Source: an uncultured Collinsella sp. (GTDB taxonomy: Bacteria; Actinomycetota; Coriobacteriia; Coriobacteriales; Coriobacteriaceae). From it: 32,177 nt of DNA. This document shows, piece after piece, positions 21,407 to 29,452 of this stretch. The position numbers and the translations under genes are program-made. Below the pieces are notes generated by a model, which worked only from the letters and a program-made list of their open reading frames with translations, searched no databases and had not been told where the DNA came from. How positions within the stretch are numbered: position 1 is the first letter of the stretch; each line of letters opens with the position of its first letter. The stretch spans positions 1-32,177 of the forward strand of contig CABUDS010000025.1 in the NCBI GenBank assembly GCA_902490405.1, read 5' to 3'.

Positions 21407-22041
21407 CGGATCACCACTTCCCTCTTATAGGTTTCGAGATCGCGCTCGACCTGCTCGTCGCCCGTGGCGTTGACCCACCACGGCCACTTAACGCAACACA
21501 CCGGCTCGTCTACCTGTGCAAACCACGACTTGAGCTCCTCCAGGCTCACCGGGGCGTAGCCGTTGGCGTCCACGCCCACGTCGTAGCGCAGCAGCCCCTG
21601 CCGAAGGTTGAACTTGTTATACGCGTCGCCACAGCTGTGGATATGCCCGTGCAAATGCCAGCCGCCGTGCGACATACCCTGCCAGTCGACCATGGGATAG
21701 TGGCTCAGCACGATTTTCTGACGGTCGATCTTGAGCACGCAAATGGGCGGCTCGACGATAAAAGCATCCGCCACCGCAGGCTGCGTCCAGTCTTTATCGT
21801 GGTTGCCGGGCAGCAGATGGATGCGCTTGCATGCAATGCTTTTGCGCAGCTCGTAGGCATCTTGGACCGTCATCTTAAAGCTGAAGTCACCCAAAATGTA
21901 AAGCTCGTCATCCGCAGCGACCTTGCTATTAATGCTAGCGACCATGGCGTCGTTCATCTGCCCAACAGTCGACCAAGGCCTGTCGGCGAGCCGCAGCATG
22001 TTCTCGTGCCCAAAGTGGGTATCGCTGGTAAACCAGATCAT
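21403..22041 (-). CDS. Calcineurin-like metallophosphoesterase, COG4186-like
   Basis: A 212-residue predicted phosphoesterase and the middle gene of the operon. Motifs: SDTHFGH (6-12), GDF (51-53), GNHDKDW (79-85), SHYPM and HLHGHIH. The opening SDTHFGHENML and the Leu-Pro-Gly-Asn-His-Asp core resemble small phosphoesterases also seen in phages and mobile elements, distinct from its two neighbours. AGGAGG lies 6 nt before the ATG. It begins 9 nt after the upstream gene's stop and overlaps the downstream start by 4 bp, so the three genes should be translated together. Substrate is unknown. Confidence 0.85.
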   Translation of the reverse strand: MIWFTSDTHFGHENMLRLADRPWSTVGQMNDAMVASINSKVAADDELYILGDFSFKMTVQDAYELRKSIACKRIHLLPGNHDKDWTQPAVADAFIVEPPICVLKIDRQKIVLSHYPMVDWQGMSHGGWHLHGHIHSCGDAYNKFNLRQGLLRYDVGVDANGYAPVSLEELKSWFAQVDEPVCCVKWPWWVNATGDEQVERDLETYKREVVIR

Positions 22042-22050
22042 GGGGACCTC

Positions 22051-22806
22051 CTAACGCTCTTGCTCAAAATAGTCACTCGCCGTCTCATCCTGCCCATCGG
22101 CACATCGCGCTTCGATCGGCACGATATCTTGGTAGATAAGGCGATGCTTGTCATCGCGCCATTCATCGTCATGGTAATGGCCAAAGAACCAGGTGCGGTA
22201 GTCGAGCCGCCCGTCGAGCTCGCCCAAAAAGGCCTGCAGCGAATCGTCGTAGAACTCGCGATTGCACTCCATGCACAGCTCGTCAGCCAAATCGACCGGC
22301 GCCTCGTGCGTCACAACATAGTCGACCTTCCAGCCCGCGCGATCGAGCGAGGCGCGACAGTGTTTGATCTCGCGCTCACTCGGCATCTCCTCGGGCCACC
22401 ACGTCTTTCCCTCCTGACGCCACTGTTTGTCATGGCTCGCGGCGCCACCCATGGCGAGCACCGTGGTCCCCGTGATGTCGAACACCTCGCCGCGCATCAG
22501 GTGCAGCACGTGCGGGCGAACCTCGTGAACGAGGCCCCCGTTCCACTCACGCATTGGCAGCCCCGCCAGCAGATGATGGTTCTCGTGATTGCCGTCGACA
22601 AAACACGTGGTCCAGGGCTTGGACTCAAACCAGTCGAGCCAGTATTTGTCGGTGTTCGAGCCGCTCCATATAAAGCCAAAGTCGCCGGCAACGATGACAA
22701 CGTCATCGCGCGTCAGCGTTCGACCCAATGGCCAAACGCGCGACGAGAAGCGACTCGCCCCATACTCGGCAACACCGTGAACGTCTCCGGTAACGAAAAT
22801 AGACAT
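22051..22806 (-). CDS. Calcineurin-like metallophosphoesterase (paralogue B)
   Basis: First gene of the three-gene phosphoesterase operon, 251 residues. Motifs: TGDVHG (6-11), GDFG (41-44), GNHENHH (72-78), THEAP near 170 and GHYHDD near 215. It is the paralogue of the last gene in the operon. GGAGG lies 9 nt before the ATG at 22806; a TTG immediately upstream is in frame at better spacing (6 nt) and cannot be excluded as the start. The leader contains an 8-bp long-range inverted repeat (22847-22908). Cytoplasmic, function unknown. Confidence 0.85.
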   Translation of the reverse strand: MSIFVTGDVHGVAEYGASRFSSRVWPLGRTLTRDDVVIVAGDFGFIWSGSNTDKYWLDWFESKPWTTCFVDGNHENHHLLAGLPMREWNGGLVHEVRPHVLHLMRGEVFDITGTTVLAMGGAASHDKQWRQEGKTWWPEEMPSEREIKHCRASLDRAGWKVDYVVTHEAPVDLADELCMECNREFYDDSLQAFLGELDGRLDYRTWFFGHYHDDEWRDDKHRLIYQDIVPIEARCADGQDETASDYFEQER

Positions 22807-22846
22807 CAAACAACACCTCCGTGCTGTGCGACTCTGGACAAATCAA

Positions 22847-22908
22847 TGGAAGAAATTGCAGGCCGGGCCGGCATCTGTATCCCTTAGGGCTTACCCTTCG
22901 TTCTTCCA
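22847..22908 (-). promoter_or_regulatory. Structured leader candidate upstream of the phosphoesterase operon
   Basis: TGGAAGAA (22847-22854) and TTCTTCCA (22901-22908) are perfect inverted repeats 46 nt apart. They enclose GGGTAAGCCCT-like and GCCGGCCCGGC local pairings on minus. This could be a closed multi-stem RNA element. I could not match it to a known riboswitch. Confidence 0.3.
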
Positions 22909-22934
22909 TCCAAACGGATCAAACACCCAAAAAA

Positions 22935-23300
22935 CTAGATCGAGCACACTGTTGGCGGGCAGCATGTTGGGCAGGGCGTCTTGCCTCGCTTGAGTGCAGC
23001 CGCTAATGGTACGCTTGTTTTAATGGCGTTTTGAGGAAGGCTTTTGCACCCCGTAGAACGGTGGTAAATCTTGCCGTTCTTAGTGACGATTACCTTGATT
23101 TTTGAGGTATCCACACTGCGGGGCTCGATGGGCGCAGCCACCTCTTGACGAGCTGGCGCTGTTTTCCAAGGCTTGCCTCTCGAAAAACCAAAATCGCAGA
23201 ATCGATTGATATAGCTGTCGAAACATCCATCGAACAGCAACCCCGTTGCCAGACCCGCCATGAATCCGCAGGCGATCGCGGCCTCTCCTCTTATTTGCAT
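22935..23300 (-). CDS. Small membrane-anchored protein with a Cys/His C-terminal motif
   Basis: A 121-residue protein of unknown function. The N-terminal 30 residues contain a hydrophobic segment (AIACGFMAGLATGLLF) that could be a signal anchor. The C-terminal 45 residues, from VIVTKNGKIYHRSTGC to GKTPCPTCCPP, match a small domain pattern of Tyr-His-x4-Cys followed by Pro-Cys-x2-Cys that I recall from the C-termini of secreted nucleases and lipoproteins. A structural or metal-binding role is likely. AGGAGGG lies about 5 nt before the ATG at 23300. A terminator at 23327-23373 separates it from the CAP-domain gene, so it needs its own promoter, which I could not pick out. Confidence 0.65.
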   Translation of the reverse strand: MQIRGEAAIACGFMAGLATGLLFDGCFDSYINRFCDFGFSRGKPWKTAPARQEVAAPIEPRSVDTSKIKVIVTKNGKIYHRSTGCKSLPQNAIKTSVPLAAALKRGKTPCPTCCPPTVCSI

Positions 23301-23326
23301 ATATCCCTCCTTAATCAATCTTGAAG

Positions 23327-23373
23327 AAAAAGGCGGCGCGCGCCGCAGAGCCCATGCCCCTGCGGTGCGCGCC
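23327..23373 (-). terminator. Intrinsic terminator of the CAP-domain gene
   Basis: On minus, GGCGCGC and CCGCAG pair with CTGCGG and CGCGCC around an 11-nt loop with one mismatch, and TTTTT follows (23327-23331). It lies 23 nt after the stop. Confidence 0.75.
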
Positions 23374-23396
23374 AAAAACAGCGCGCTTCCCTGTCC

Positions 23397-26300
23397 CTAA
23401 CGGATCAGCTGGCGGCGCTTATCGGACAGGAATACGCCGGCGGCCACCAGGACCGTGCCGCCGATCACGAAGGTCTCACCCAGCAGCTCGGACGCATCGC
23501 CCGTGGCGGGCATCGCCGTCTGCCAAGTCGTGGCCTCGGTCTTTGCCTCCGCATGCTTGGCCTGGTACGTCACTTGCGTGACGGGCTGGGTCTGCTCGCC
23601 GTTTCCGCGGTCGGCGGCCTCTTGGCGAGCGATCTCGGCGTTAAGCTCGGCAATAGCCTGGTCGAGCTCGACCTTGGCGGCGGTGTAGTTGGCGAGCGCC
23701 TCCAAGTATGCCGGCGCCACGGCATCCGTCGCAGCCACGGCGTCATCGAGTTCGGCCTTGGCGGTCGCGGCACGCTCGGCGGCATCGTGGGCCGCAGCGA
23801 TCTTGGCGTTAAGTACCTCGTCCGCATCGTCAGTGCTGCCGTTGACAATGGCTTCGGCAATATTGATTCTGCGCAGGCGGGCAACCGCGGCGGCAGAGGC
23901 GTCGCGCGCGACAGTCGCATCCACCACGGCATCGTCAGCCTCCACCACGTCATACTCGGCATCGCTCACGGCCATCGCCGCTGCATCGAGCGCGGCATCG
24001 GCAGTCGCTTTGTCCCCAGTGGCCTTGGCAAGTGCTGCGGCGGCATTCTTAAGCTGAGAGGCGCGGGCGGCAGCTGCATCAGATTTTGCCTGAGCCGTTG
24101 CCACGACGGCGTCGGCATCGCTTGCAGCCCGCTGCGCCATATCGAGCTCCACCTGAGTGGCAGCAGCATCGATGCCTGCCTGATCGGCATCGCCTTGGGT
24201 GGCAAGAAGTTCGGCCTCCGCCTCGCGCTGATTGGCACGCGCGCTTTCGAGTGCAGACGACGCCGCATCAAACGCACGCTGAGCAGCGGCGATATCGGCT
24301 GAGTACGCCGCTAGCTCATCCTGGGCCGCGGCAAGTGCATCCCGTTTGTCGCCAACACCGGCACGAGCGGCGTCCAGTGCGCGCTTGGCAGCAGCCACCT
24401 TGCCCTTGGCAATGTCGAGCTCGTCAGACTTGGCGGCCACGGCGTCCTGCGCTGCCGCAACAGCGGCGTTGGCAGCGCTCAAATCGGCGCGGGCATCGCT
24501 GACGGCACGCGCGGCGGCGTCAGCTGCAGCCTGCTTTTGCGCCACGGCAGCCTGGGCCTCCGAGGCCTTGGTTGCCGCGACATCAACGTTAGCGGCAGCG
24601 CGCTCAACCTGGGTTTGCTTTGCTGCAACGGCCTGCGATGCTGCACTCACCTTGCTGCCGGCATCGTCGGCAACGCCCTGCGCCACAGCAAGCTCCTTGC
24701 GTGCCGCATCCACGCCCTGCTCGGGATTTGCCAACGAGTCACACCACGCATTCAACGCAGCCTCATACTCTGCAACCGTCATCGGATTGAGGTTATACGG
24801 CTTATACCATTGACCAGAATATACAAATGTTTGCGCCTGTGTACTCCCGTACAGCGTCCCTCGCGTGCAAACGCCCATGCCCGTCACGGTGTAATCGGGG
24901 TTGATCACGTTGATGTAATGTCCGACCGAAGGGTTTGGTCCACCGTGCAGTGCGGCGTAGTTATCAATCTGGGAGCTATGCGCTGTATAGAAATCGTAAG
25001 CGGCCTTTCCCGTAAGGCCCGACGCGCCCAGCGAGGCGGCGGCAGCATCAAAGATGGCCTTCTCCTGATCGACCCACTGCTTAAACGGATTGCTTCCGTA
25101 GTTCCACGCCACATTCTCGCCCACGTTAAACTGCTGAGCGTGCGCGACCTTCGTATCGGAGAAGTTCGCGTCGGCGATGGCGGTCGCCATCATGGCATAT
25201 GTCACCTTGAGCTCGCCTAGGCCAACGCTTGCGCGATACTCGTTGCACGCTTTGAGCCACACAACCGCCTGCTTCATATTGGTCAGGCTCGTCGCGTCGA
25301 CTTCCTCGCCCACCTTGTTGTAGCCAGCGAGTTTGCAGTTGAGGATGATATCCGCCGCATCGTCGGCACCCACACTCTTAAAGAATGCGATGGCACCCTG
25401 GCGGTAGTTCTCCGCCGATGCATTCGCCGTTGCCTGAGCGGCATCGAGCTTTGCCTGGGCCTGAGCCACAGCCTGGTCGGCCTGCTGCTTTTGGGCCTTC
25501 GCCTGATCGAGCGCCTTGTCGGCAGCGTCTTTCTCGTCCTTGGCCGCCGAAAGCTTGGCCTGGGCATCGGCCAGCTCCGTGAGCGCACTGGCATGATCGG
25601 TCTTGGCCTGGTCAAGAGCGGCGTCGGCAGCGGTCTTGGCAGCAGCGGCGGCATCCAGCTTTGACTGGGCATCGGCAGCGGCCTGCTGCTGATCGGCAAC
25701 TGCCTGCTGAGCAGTCTGAACCTCGCCCTCGGCGGCGGCAACGTCCTGCTCAGCGGCAGCAAGCTCGCTCTCGCACTTCGACTGCGCGGCCTTGGCGGCC
25801 GTCAGCGCTTCGGACGCAGCAGCCACCTTTGCCTTGGCGGCCTCGTACTCCGGGCCCGCGGCGCCCTGCTCGGCTCGATCCAGATCGGCCTTGGCCGCGT
25901 CATAGCTCGTCTGCGCGGCATCCACGTCCGCATCTGCCGCGGCCTTTGCCTGCTGAGCTGCCGAAAGCTTGCCCTGCGCGTCCTGCTGCTTGGCAGCGGC
26001 GGCAGTGGCAGCGTCTTGAGCATCCGAGAGCTTGGCCTGCGCATCAACGACCTGCTGCTTCGCCTGTTCCAGGTCACTCGCAGCCTGCCCTGCGGCAGCC
26101 TGGGCGGCAGCTACAGCCTCGGGCGTAGCATCGGATGCAGCAGCCTGTGCGGCCTCAAGCGCAGACTGGGCATCACGGGATGCCCTCTGGGCAGCAGTCA
26201 GGGCTTCATCCTTGTCCGCCAGCTCCTTCTTGGCAGCATCGAGCGCAGCCTGAGCGTCCTCAAACGCCTTGACATCCTGATCGGCCTTGTCCTGCGCAGC

Positions 26301-26747
26301 GCCCAGCTGCTTTTCCAGCTCGGCCGAAGCAGCGGAGGCCGCGCTATCGCTCGCACCGCGGGCCGCGTCATAGGCGCCCCGCGCCTGCTGCTGGTTGACG
26401 GCGGCAGCATCGTAGGGAGCGGCAGCCGCTTCCAGATCGGCCTTGGCGGTAGCAGCTTTAGCGCGCGCCGCATCAACTGCAGCCTGCAGGTCGGCGACCT
26501 TTTGCGCTGCAGACACGGCACCCGCGCCAGTACCGGCGGCCGCAGCGCTCGTCAGCGGCGACATCACCGCAGCCGTTGCGCCCGCGGCGCCAATGCCATC
26601 CGCACCCTGCGCCGCCGCGGTCAGAGGCGACAGCAGCGAGCCGCCCGTCATGGCAATCGTCGCCGCAGCAACCGTCGCCACGCGCCCAGCCGCCCTGGCC
26701 TTACCCAAGGCCTTGCCGTTCATGTCCTTGTTCATGTTCTTGCTCAT
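23397..26747 (-). CDS. Sortase-anchored CAP-domain surface protein with long Ala-rich coiled coils
   Basis: A 1116-residue predicted cell-wall protein. Residues 1-46 look like a signal peptide (basic start, VATVAAATIAMTGGSLL, then TAAAQ). Residues about 80-440 and 690-1055 are alanine-rich heptad coiled coils. Between them, about 480-645, lies a CAP/SCP domain with AHAQQFNVGENVAW, QWVDQEKAIFD and GHYINVINPDYTVTGMG, which align with the conserved CAP His, Glu and GHY motifs. The C-terminus has the sorting signal MPATG (1079-1083), a hydrophobic helix (VIGGTVLVAAGVFL) and a basic tail KRRQLIR. AAGGA lies about 8 nt before the ATG. Bacterial CAP proteins have unknown or varied roles; surface display in the gut, on a rod projecting from the wall, is inference. 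Confidence 0.88.
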   Translation of the reverse strand: MSKNMNKDMNGKALGKARAAGRVATVAAATIAMTGGSLLSPLTAAAQGADGIGAAGATAAVMSPLTSAAAAGTGAGAVSAAQKVADLQAAVDAARAKAATAKADLEAAAAPYDAAAVNQQQARGAYDAARGASDSAASAASAELEKQLGAAQDKADQDVKAFEDAQAALDAAKKELADKDEALTAAQRASRDAQSALEAAQAAASDATPEAVAAAQAAAGQAASDLEQAKQQVVDAQAKLSDAQDAATAAAAKQQDAQGKLSAAQQAKAAADADVDAAQTSYDAAKADLDRAEQGAAGPEYEAAKAKVAAASEALTAAKAAQSKCESELAAAEQDVAAAEGEVQTAQQAVADQQQAAADAQSKLDAAAAAKTAADAALDQAKTDHASALTELADAQAKLSAAKDEKDAADKALDQAKAQKQQADQAVAQAQAKLDAAQATANASAENYRQGAIAFFKSVGADDAADIILNCKLAGYNKVGEEVDATSLTNMKQAVVWLKACNEYRASVGLGELKVTYAMMATAIADANFSDTKVAHAQQFNVGENVAWNYGSNPFKQWVDQEKAIFDAAAASLGASGLTGKAAYDFYTAHSSQIDNYAALHGGPNPSVGHYINVINPDYTVTGMGVCTRGTLYGSTQAQTFVYSGQWYKPYNLNPMTVAEYEAALNAWCDSLANPEQGVDAARKELAVAQGVADDAGSKVSAASQAVAAKQTQVERAAANVDVAATKASEAQAAVAQKQAAADAAARAVSDARADLSAANAAVAAAQDAVAAKSDELDIAKGKVAAAKRALDAARAGVGDKRDALAAAQDELAAYSADIAAAQRAFDAASSALESARANQREAEAELLATQGDADQAGIDAAATQVELDMAQRAASDADAVVATAQAKSDAAAARASQLKNAAAALAKATGDKATADAALDAAAMAVSDAEYDVVEADDAVVDATVARDASAAAVARLRRINIAEAIVNGSTDDADEVLNAKIAAAHDAAERAATAKAELDDAVAATDAVAPAYLEALANYTAAKVELDQAIAELNAEIARQEAADRGNGEQTQPVTQVTYQAKHAEAKTEATTWQTAMPATGDASELLGETFVIGGTVLVAAGVFLSDKRRQLIR

Positions 26748-26863
26748 TGCCGATTCCTTCCCACGGTGAGCCGTTGTTTGACACAGATAGTCGATCTAAC
26801 TTGCCCCGCTAAAAAGAGGTGATAACGGGGTAATTAAATTGAGCGAATTGAATCGTGATGAAA

Positions 26864-27124
26864 CTAATCTCCGCAAAAGCCAAACTCATAGTTCCGCTCG
26901 CGCTCAATCTCATCTAAATACTCGAGTTCTTCGCCGCATGGCTTCTCTTCATCTAGAAATACAAGCCCGTTCTCTGCGCGAGAACCGACAGTGCAACCAA
27001 GGATAGTCTCGAGATTAATGTAACTACTATTATCGTTGTTAAAGGAGAAACTGCTGGTGCTCATGCTCAAGTCCCGTCTACATAAACTCAAATTGCTGTG
27101 CTTGGCCTCTTTTAGAGACCCCAT
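26864..27124 (-). CDS. Small acidic protein of unknown function
   Basis: An 86-codon ORF downstream of a good promoter. I do not recognise the product. The C-terminal half is acidic (LDEEKPCGEELEYLDEIERE) and ends NYEFGFCGD. The middle is Ser/Asn-rich (STSSFSFNNDNSSYINLE). It has three cysteines in the region shared by both candidate starts and no signal peptide. Two starts are possible: 27124, about 12 nt after the predicted transcription start, or 27064 (MSTSS...), giving 66 residues. Neither has a clear Shine-Dalgarno sequence. Local AT content is higher than in neighbours. The promoter is the main support for its being expressed. Confidence 0.45.
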   Translation of the reverse strand: MGSLKEAKHSNLSLCRRDLSMSTSSFSFNNDNSSYINLETILGCTVGSRAENGLVFLDEEKPCGEELEYLDEIERERNYEFGFCGD

Positions 27125-27142
27125 CTCATACGCTATGACTGC

Positions 27143-27171
27143 AGTATATGCGCTCCGCTTGTATGTTGCAA
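27143..27171 (-). promoter_or_regulatory. Promoter TTGCAA-17-TATACT
   Basis: On minus, TTGCAA (27171-27166) and TATACT (27148-27143) are separated by exactly 17 bp. This is the best sigma-70-type promoter seen in the window. Initiation is expected near 27136, just upstream of the 86-codon ORF. The remainder of 27172-27371 shows no gene. Confidence 0.65.
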
Positions 27172-27371
27172 GAACAATTTTATTTTTCTAACGCATATAA
27201 CGGATGTTCATTTCTGTAAACCGCCTCGCTCTCCCCCGCCGCTCCCTCACTTGTTTTGTTACATGTGTTGAATACCATCCCGTACGGACAAAATCTCACG
27301 CAGGGCGGTTAAGACAGTGGCGTCCATGCCACCAGAGAAAATAGAAGAAAGGAAAGAGAAGCAGTCGGCGA

Positions 27372-29141
27372 TTACTCGCACGAAGCGAGCAGCTTCTCAA
27401 GATCACACTCCAATGCCTCACGCTCCTCAACGTCCATCACTGCAAGGGCGACACGCATCAGGGACACCTCGGCGGCAAGCTCCTTAACCTGGTCGGGGCA
27501 TTTGCTAAAGTGGTCGTAAATCCGCAGGGCCTCCCCGGCCGCCAAGTACTGCCACTTTTCCAACGAAGGCTTTTCGGACCTGCTCATGGCATCGACCCAC
27601 TCGCCAAGACCCTGAAAACCGTTGCCCGTAGTCGTGCCGTTCATAACCACATCGAGCGGGCTCAGCAAGCAATCGGGCGTTTTTTTGTACACCAATTTGG
27701 TGAGCGTAAGCACCTGGGCAAGGTTGCGATACTGTTCCTTGTCGGCATAGAGCACGTCGTTGTAGCAGGCGCAGGCCTTAAGCAGCTCGTGGGCGGCAAT
27801 GCGCTCCGGCCCATCAAACGGAACGCCGCGCAACAACACCCCAGCAAGATCGAATGCCTTGCCGCCCTGCACGATCTTGTCGAGCGCCGAGCCGTCCACC
27901 AAATCCGCCAGCCAAGCAAACTCAGGCTGATACGGCTTATGCTCGTCCTCGTCCTCATGCTCCATCCAGTTGCTCACCAGCGCAAGGGCTTCAATCTCTC
28001 TCCCGTTCAGAAAGGGCGAATTCTTCCCCATCTCTTCCCGCAAAAATCCCCGCGGCTCATGAGAGTGCTCGTACGCAACCGCAAGCTCCCCGTCGCTCAC
28101 GACCAAGGTCGCACGGGAAATATAGGTATCTTCCCGCATGTCCCTCCAGGCGTACATCATAAGGGGACGCAGCTGACGGAGCATGCCGCGCGCGCCGGCA
28201 CCTTCCTTAACCGCGCGCTTCGCCGCAAGGCGAGCAGCATCTGCCATCAGCTCCATCTTGGCGCCATTTCCCATCATGTTGTTGTACTTGGGCAGGTACT
28301 GTTCATACGCAATCTGGACCAGATCGTCCACGCTCAAGGCGTTAAAGTTAATCACCGAGCCAATGCGCCCGCACAGCTCGGACATAATACCCCAAGTCTC
28401 AACATCCTCGATGGTCGCACTGTCTCGCAGCTCGTTTGCCGATTTTGCGGCGGTGCGCACGGCGGCATACGAGGATCCGAAGCCGACCGTGGTGCCAGAC
28501 TTGTCACTCAGGCGCTTGCGCACCAGAGCATCCAAGCCCATAAAGGCGCCGCCCAAAATGCAAACAACCTGATCGAGGTTGAGCGTCTTAATAGCCGCAC
28601 TCTTGGAGGTATCACATTCAAACGGCATCTCCCCGCCTTCCAAGAGCTTAAGGAACGACTGCGATGGACTAAAGCTCGATGCAACTTCGCCCCCATCGGG
28701 CTCGGCACGAACCGCCTTGTCAAACTCGTCAAAGAGCACCAAGCAAATTTCGCCGGGATTGGCAGCCTGATAGTCCGCGACCTGCGACAGGCAGTTGCTC
28801 ATGCTGGCACCGCGCCAGCCCTCGCCCGTCATGGTGGAGACATCGAACACGAACAGTTTGAGCCCCGCGGCATCTGCCACGGCCTTGATGGTGTGGGTTT
28901 TTCCCGTGCCGGTGGAACCCATCACCAAAATGGCAGCGGGCGAAAGAACGTCGCGCGGGTCGGCGCCGCGTGCCAACATCACGCAGCGGTTGACCTCAAA
29001 GCTCAGCGCCGTCACAAAGGCCTCCAAGCTTCCTTCGTGGCCAATAACACTCTGGCGCGTCTGCTCCACCAGACGCGTAGGCGCAATTCGATTGAGCAAG
29101 TCCTGGTAGCGATCGATGTTTCGATACTGCTTCTGAGTCAT
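27372..29141 (-). CDS. ClpX-like AAA+ ATPase with an unrecognised C-terminal domain
   Basis: A 589-residue predicted unfoldase or remodelling ATPase. Residues about 30-360 follow ClpX: Walker A GSTGTGKT (75-82), a pore loop GWRG (108-111) where ClpX has GYVG, Walker B LVLFDEFDK (134-142), ILGGAFMGLDALVRKR (195-210), the CGRIGSVINF arginine-finger region (257-266) and sensor 2 GARG (316-319). The stretch TTVGFG (217-222) aligns with the ClpX IGF loop that docks ClpP. The ClpX zinc-binding N-domain is absent. Residues from about 375 form an extra domain I cannot identify. GGAAGG lies 6 nt before the ATG at 29141; an in-frame ATG at 29159 is a weaker alternative. It lies downstream of two membrane-protein genes on the same strand. 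Whether it binds ClpP is inference. Confidence 0.82.
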   Translation of the reverse strand: MTQKQYRNIDRYQDLLNRIAPTRLVEQTRQSVIGHEGSLEAFVTALSFEVNRCVMLARGADPRDVLSPAAILVMGSTGTGKTHTIKAVADAAGLKLFVFDVSTMTGEGWRGASMSNCLSQVADYQAANPGEICLVLFDEFDKAVRAEPDGGEVASSFSPSQSFLKLLEGGEMPFECDTSKSAAIKTLNLDQVVCILGGAFMGLDALVRKRLSDKSGTTVGFGSSYAAVRTAAKSANELRDSATIEDVETWGIMSELCGRIGSVINFNALSVDDLVQIAYEQYLPKYNNMMGNGAKMELMADAARLAAKRAVKEGAGARGMLRQLRPLMMYAWRDMREDTYISRATLVVSDGELAVAYEHSHEPRGFLREEMGKNSPFLNGREIEALALVSNWMEHEDEDEHKPYQPEFAWLADLVDGSALDKIVQGGKAFDLAGVLLRGVPFDGPERIAAHELLKACACYNDVLYADKEQYRNLAQVLTLTKLVYKKTPDCLLSPLDVVMNGTTTGNGFQGLGEWVDAMSRSEKPSLEKWQYLAAGEALRIYDHFSKCPDQVKELAAEVSLMRVALAVMDVEEREALECDLEKLLASCE

Positions 29142-29201
29142 GGGCGCCTTCCTTTCCATATTGGTTTTCTTTCCTTCGATGTGGGCCGAGCCCTTAAACC
29201 A

Positions 29202-29408
29202 CTACAGTGCCAGCGATGTCGCCGACTCCAGATAGATCACGTTGCCCGGCTGGGTAAAGACCGGAATGTGGTAGAGCAGCTGCAAAATGCCCTGCTTGAG
29301 CAGCGGAAACAGTGTGGGATGCAACACTTCGTACATCAGGGCACCAGCCATAAGAGCGGTAAGTACGGCAAGCAGCAGAAGCTTTTGAGCGTTAGAGAAT
29401 ACCGACAT
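29202..29408 (-). CDS. 68-residue membrane peptide
   Basis: Small protein of unknown function between the membrane protein gene and the AAA+ gene. It has one strong transmembrane helix (LLLLAVLTALMAGALMYEV, about 11-29) and a second moderately hydrophobic stretch (LLKQGILQLLYHIPVF). AAAGGAA lies about 8 nt before the ATG at 29408. It follows the upstream gene by 44 nt and precedes the AAA+ gene by 60 nt, so one operon is likely. Small size and position suggest an accessory or anchor subunit, which is inference. Confidence 0.65.
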   Translation of the reverse strand: MSVFSNAQKLLLLAVLTALMAGALMYEVLHPTLFPLLKQGILQLLYHIPVFTQPGNVIYLESATSLAL

Positions 29409-29452
29409 GGTCGTTCCTTTCTTTATGCGAGATATTTGGATTGCGTTGTGGG

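Noticed and set aside
21070..22887. 605-codon open frame on plus across the phosphoesterases
   Set aside because: It is antisense to three genes with complete metal motifs, and its composition (Arg/Pro/His-rich) is typical of a shadow frame.
22810..22934. Match to a known riboswitch (c-di-GMP, guanidine, ZTP, fluoride) before the phosphoesterases
   Set aside because: I compared remembered consensus cores and none fitted; only the long-range arms are reported.
25661..26128. Arg/Pro-rich frame within the CAP-domain gene
   Set aside because: It is a frame shadow of the alanine-rich coiled coil.
23570..26700. Possible tandem repeat array or CRISPR
   Set aside because: The periodic GCxGCx sequence encodes alanine-rich heptads; there are no regular repeat-spacer units.
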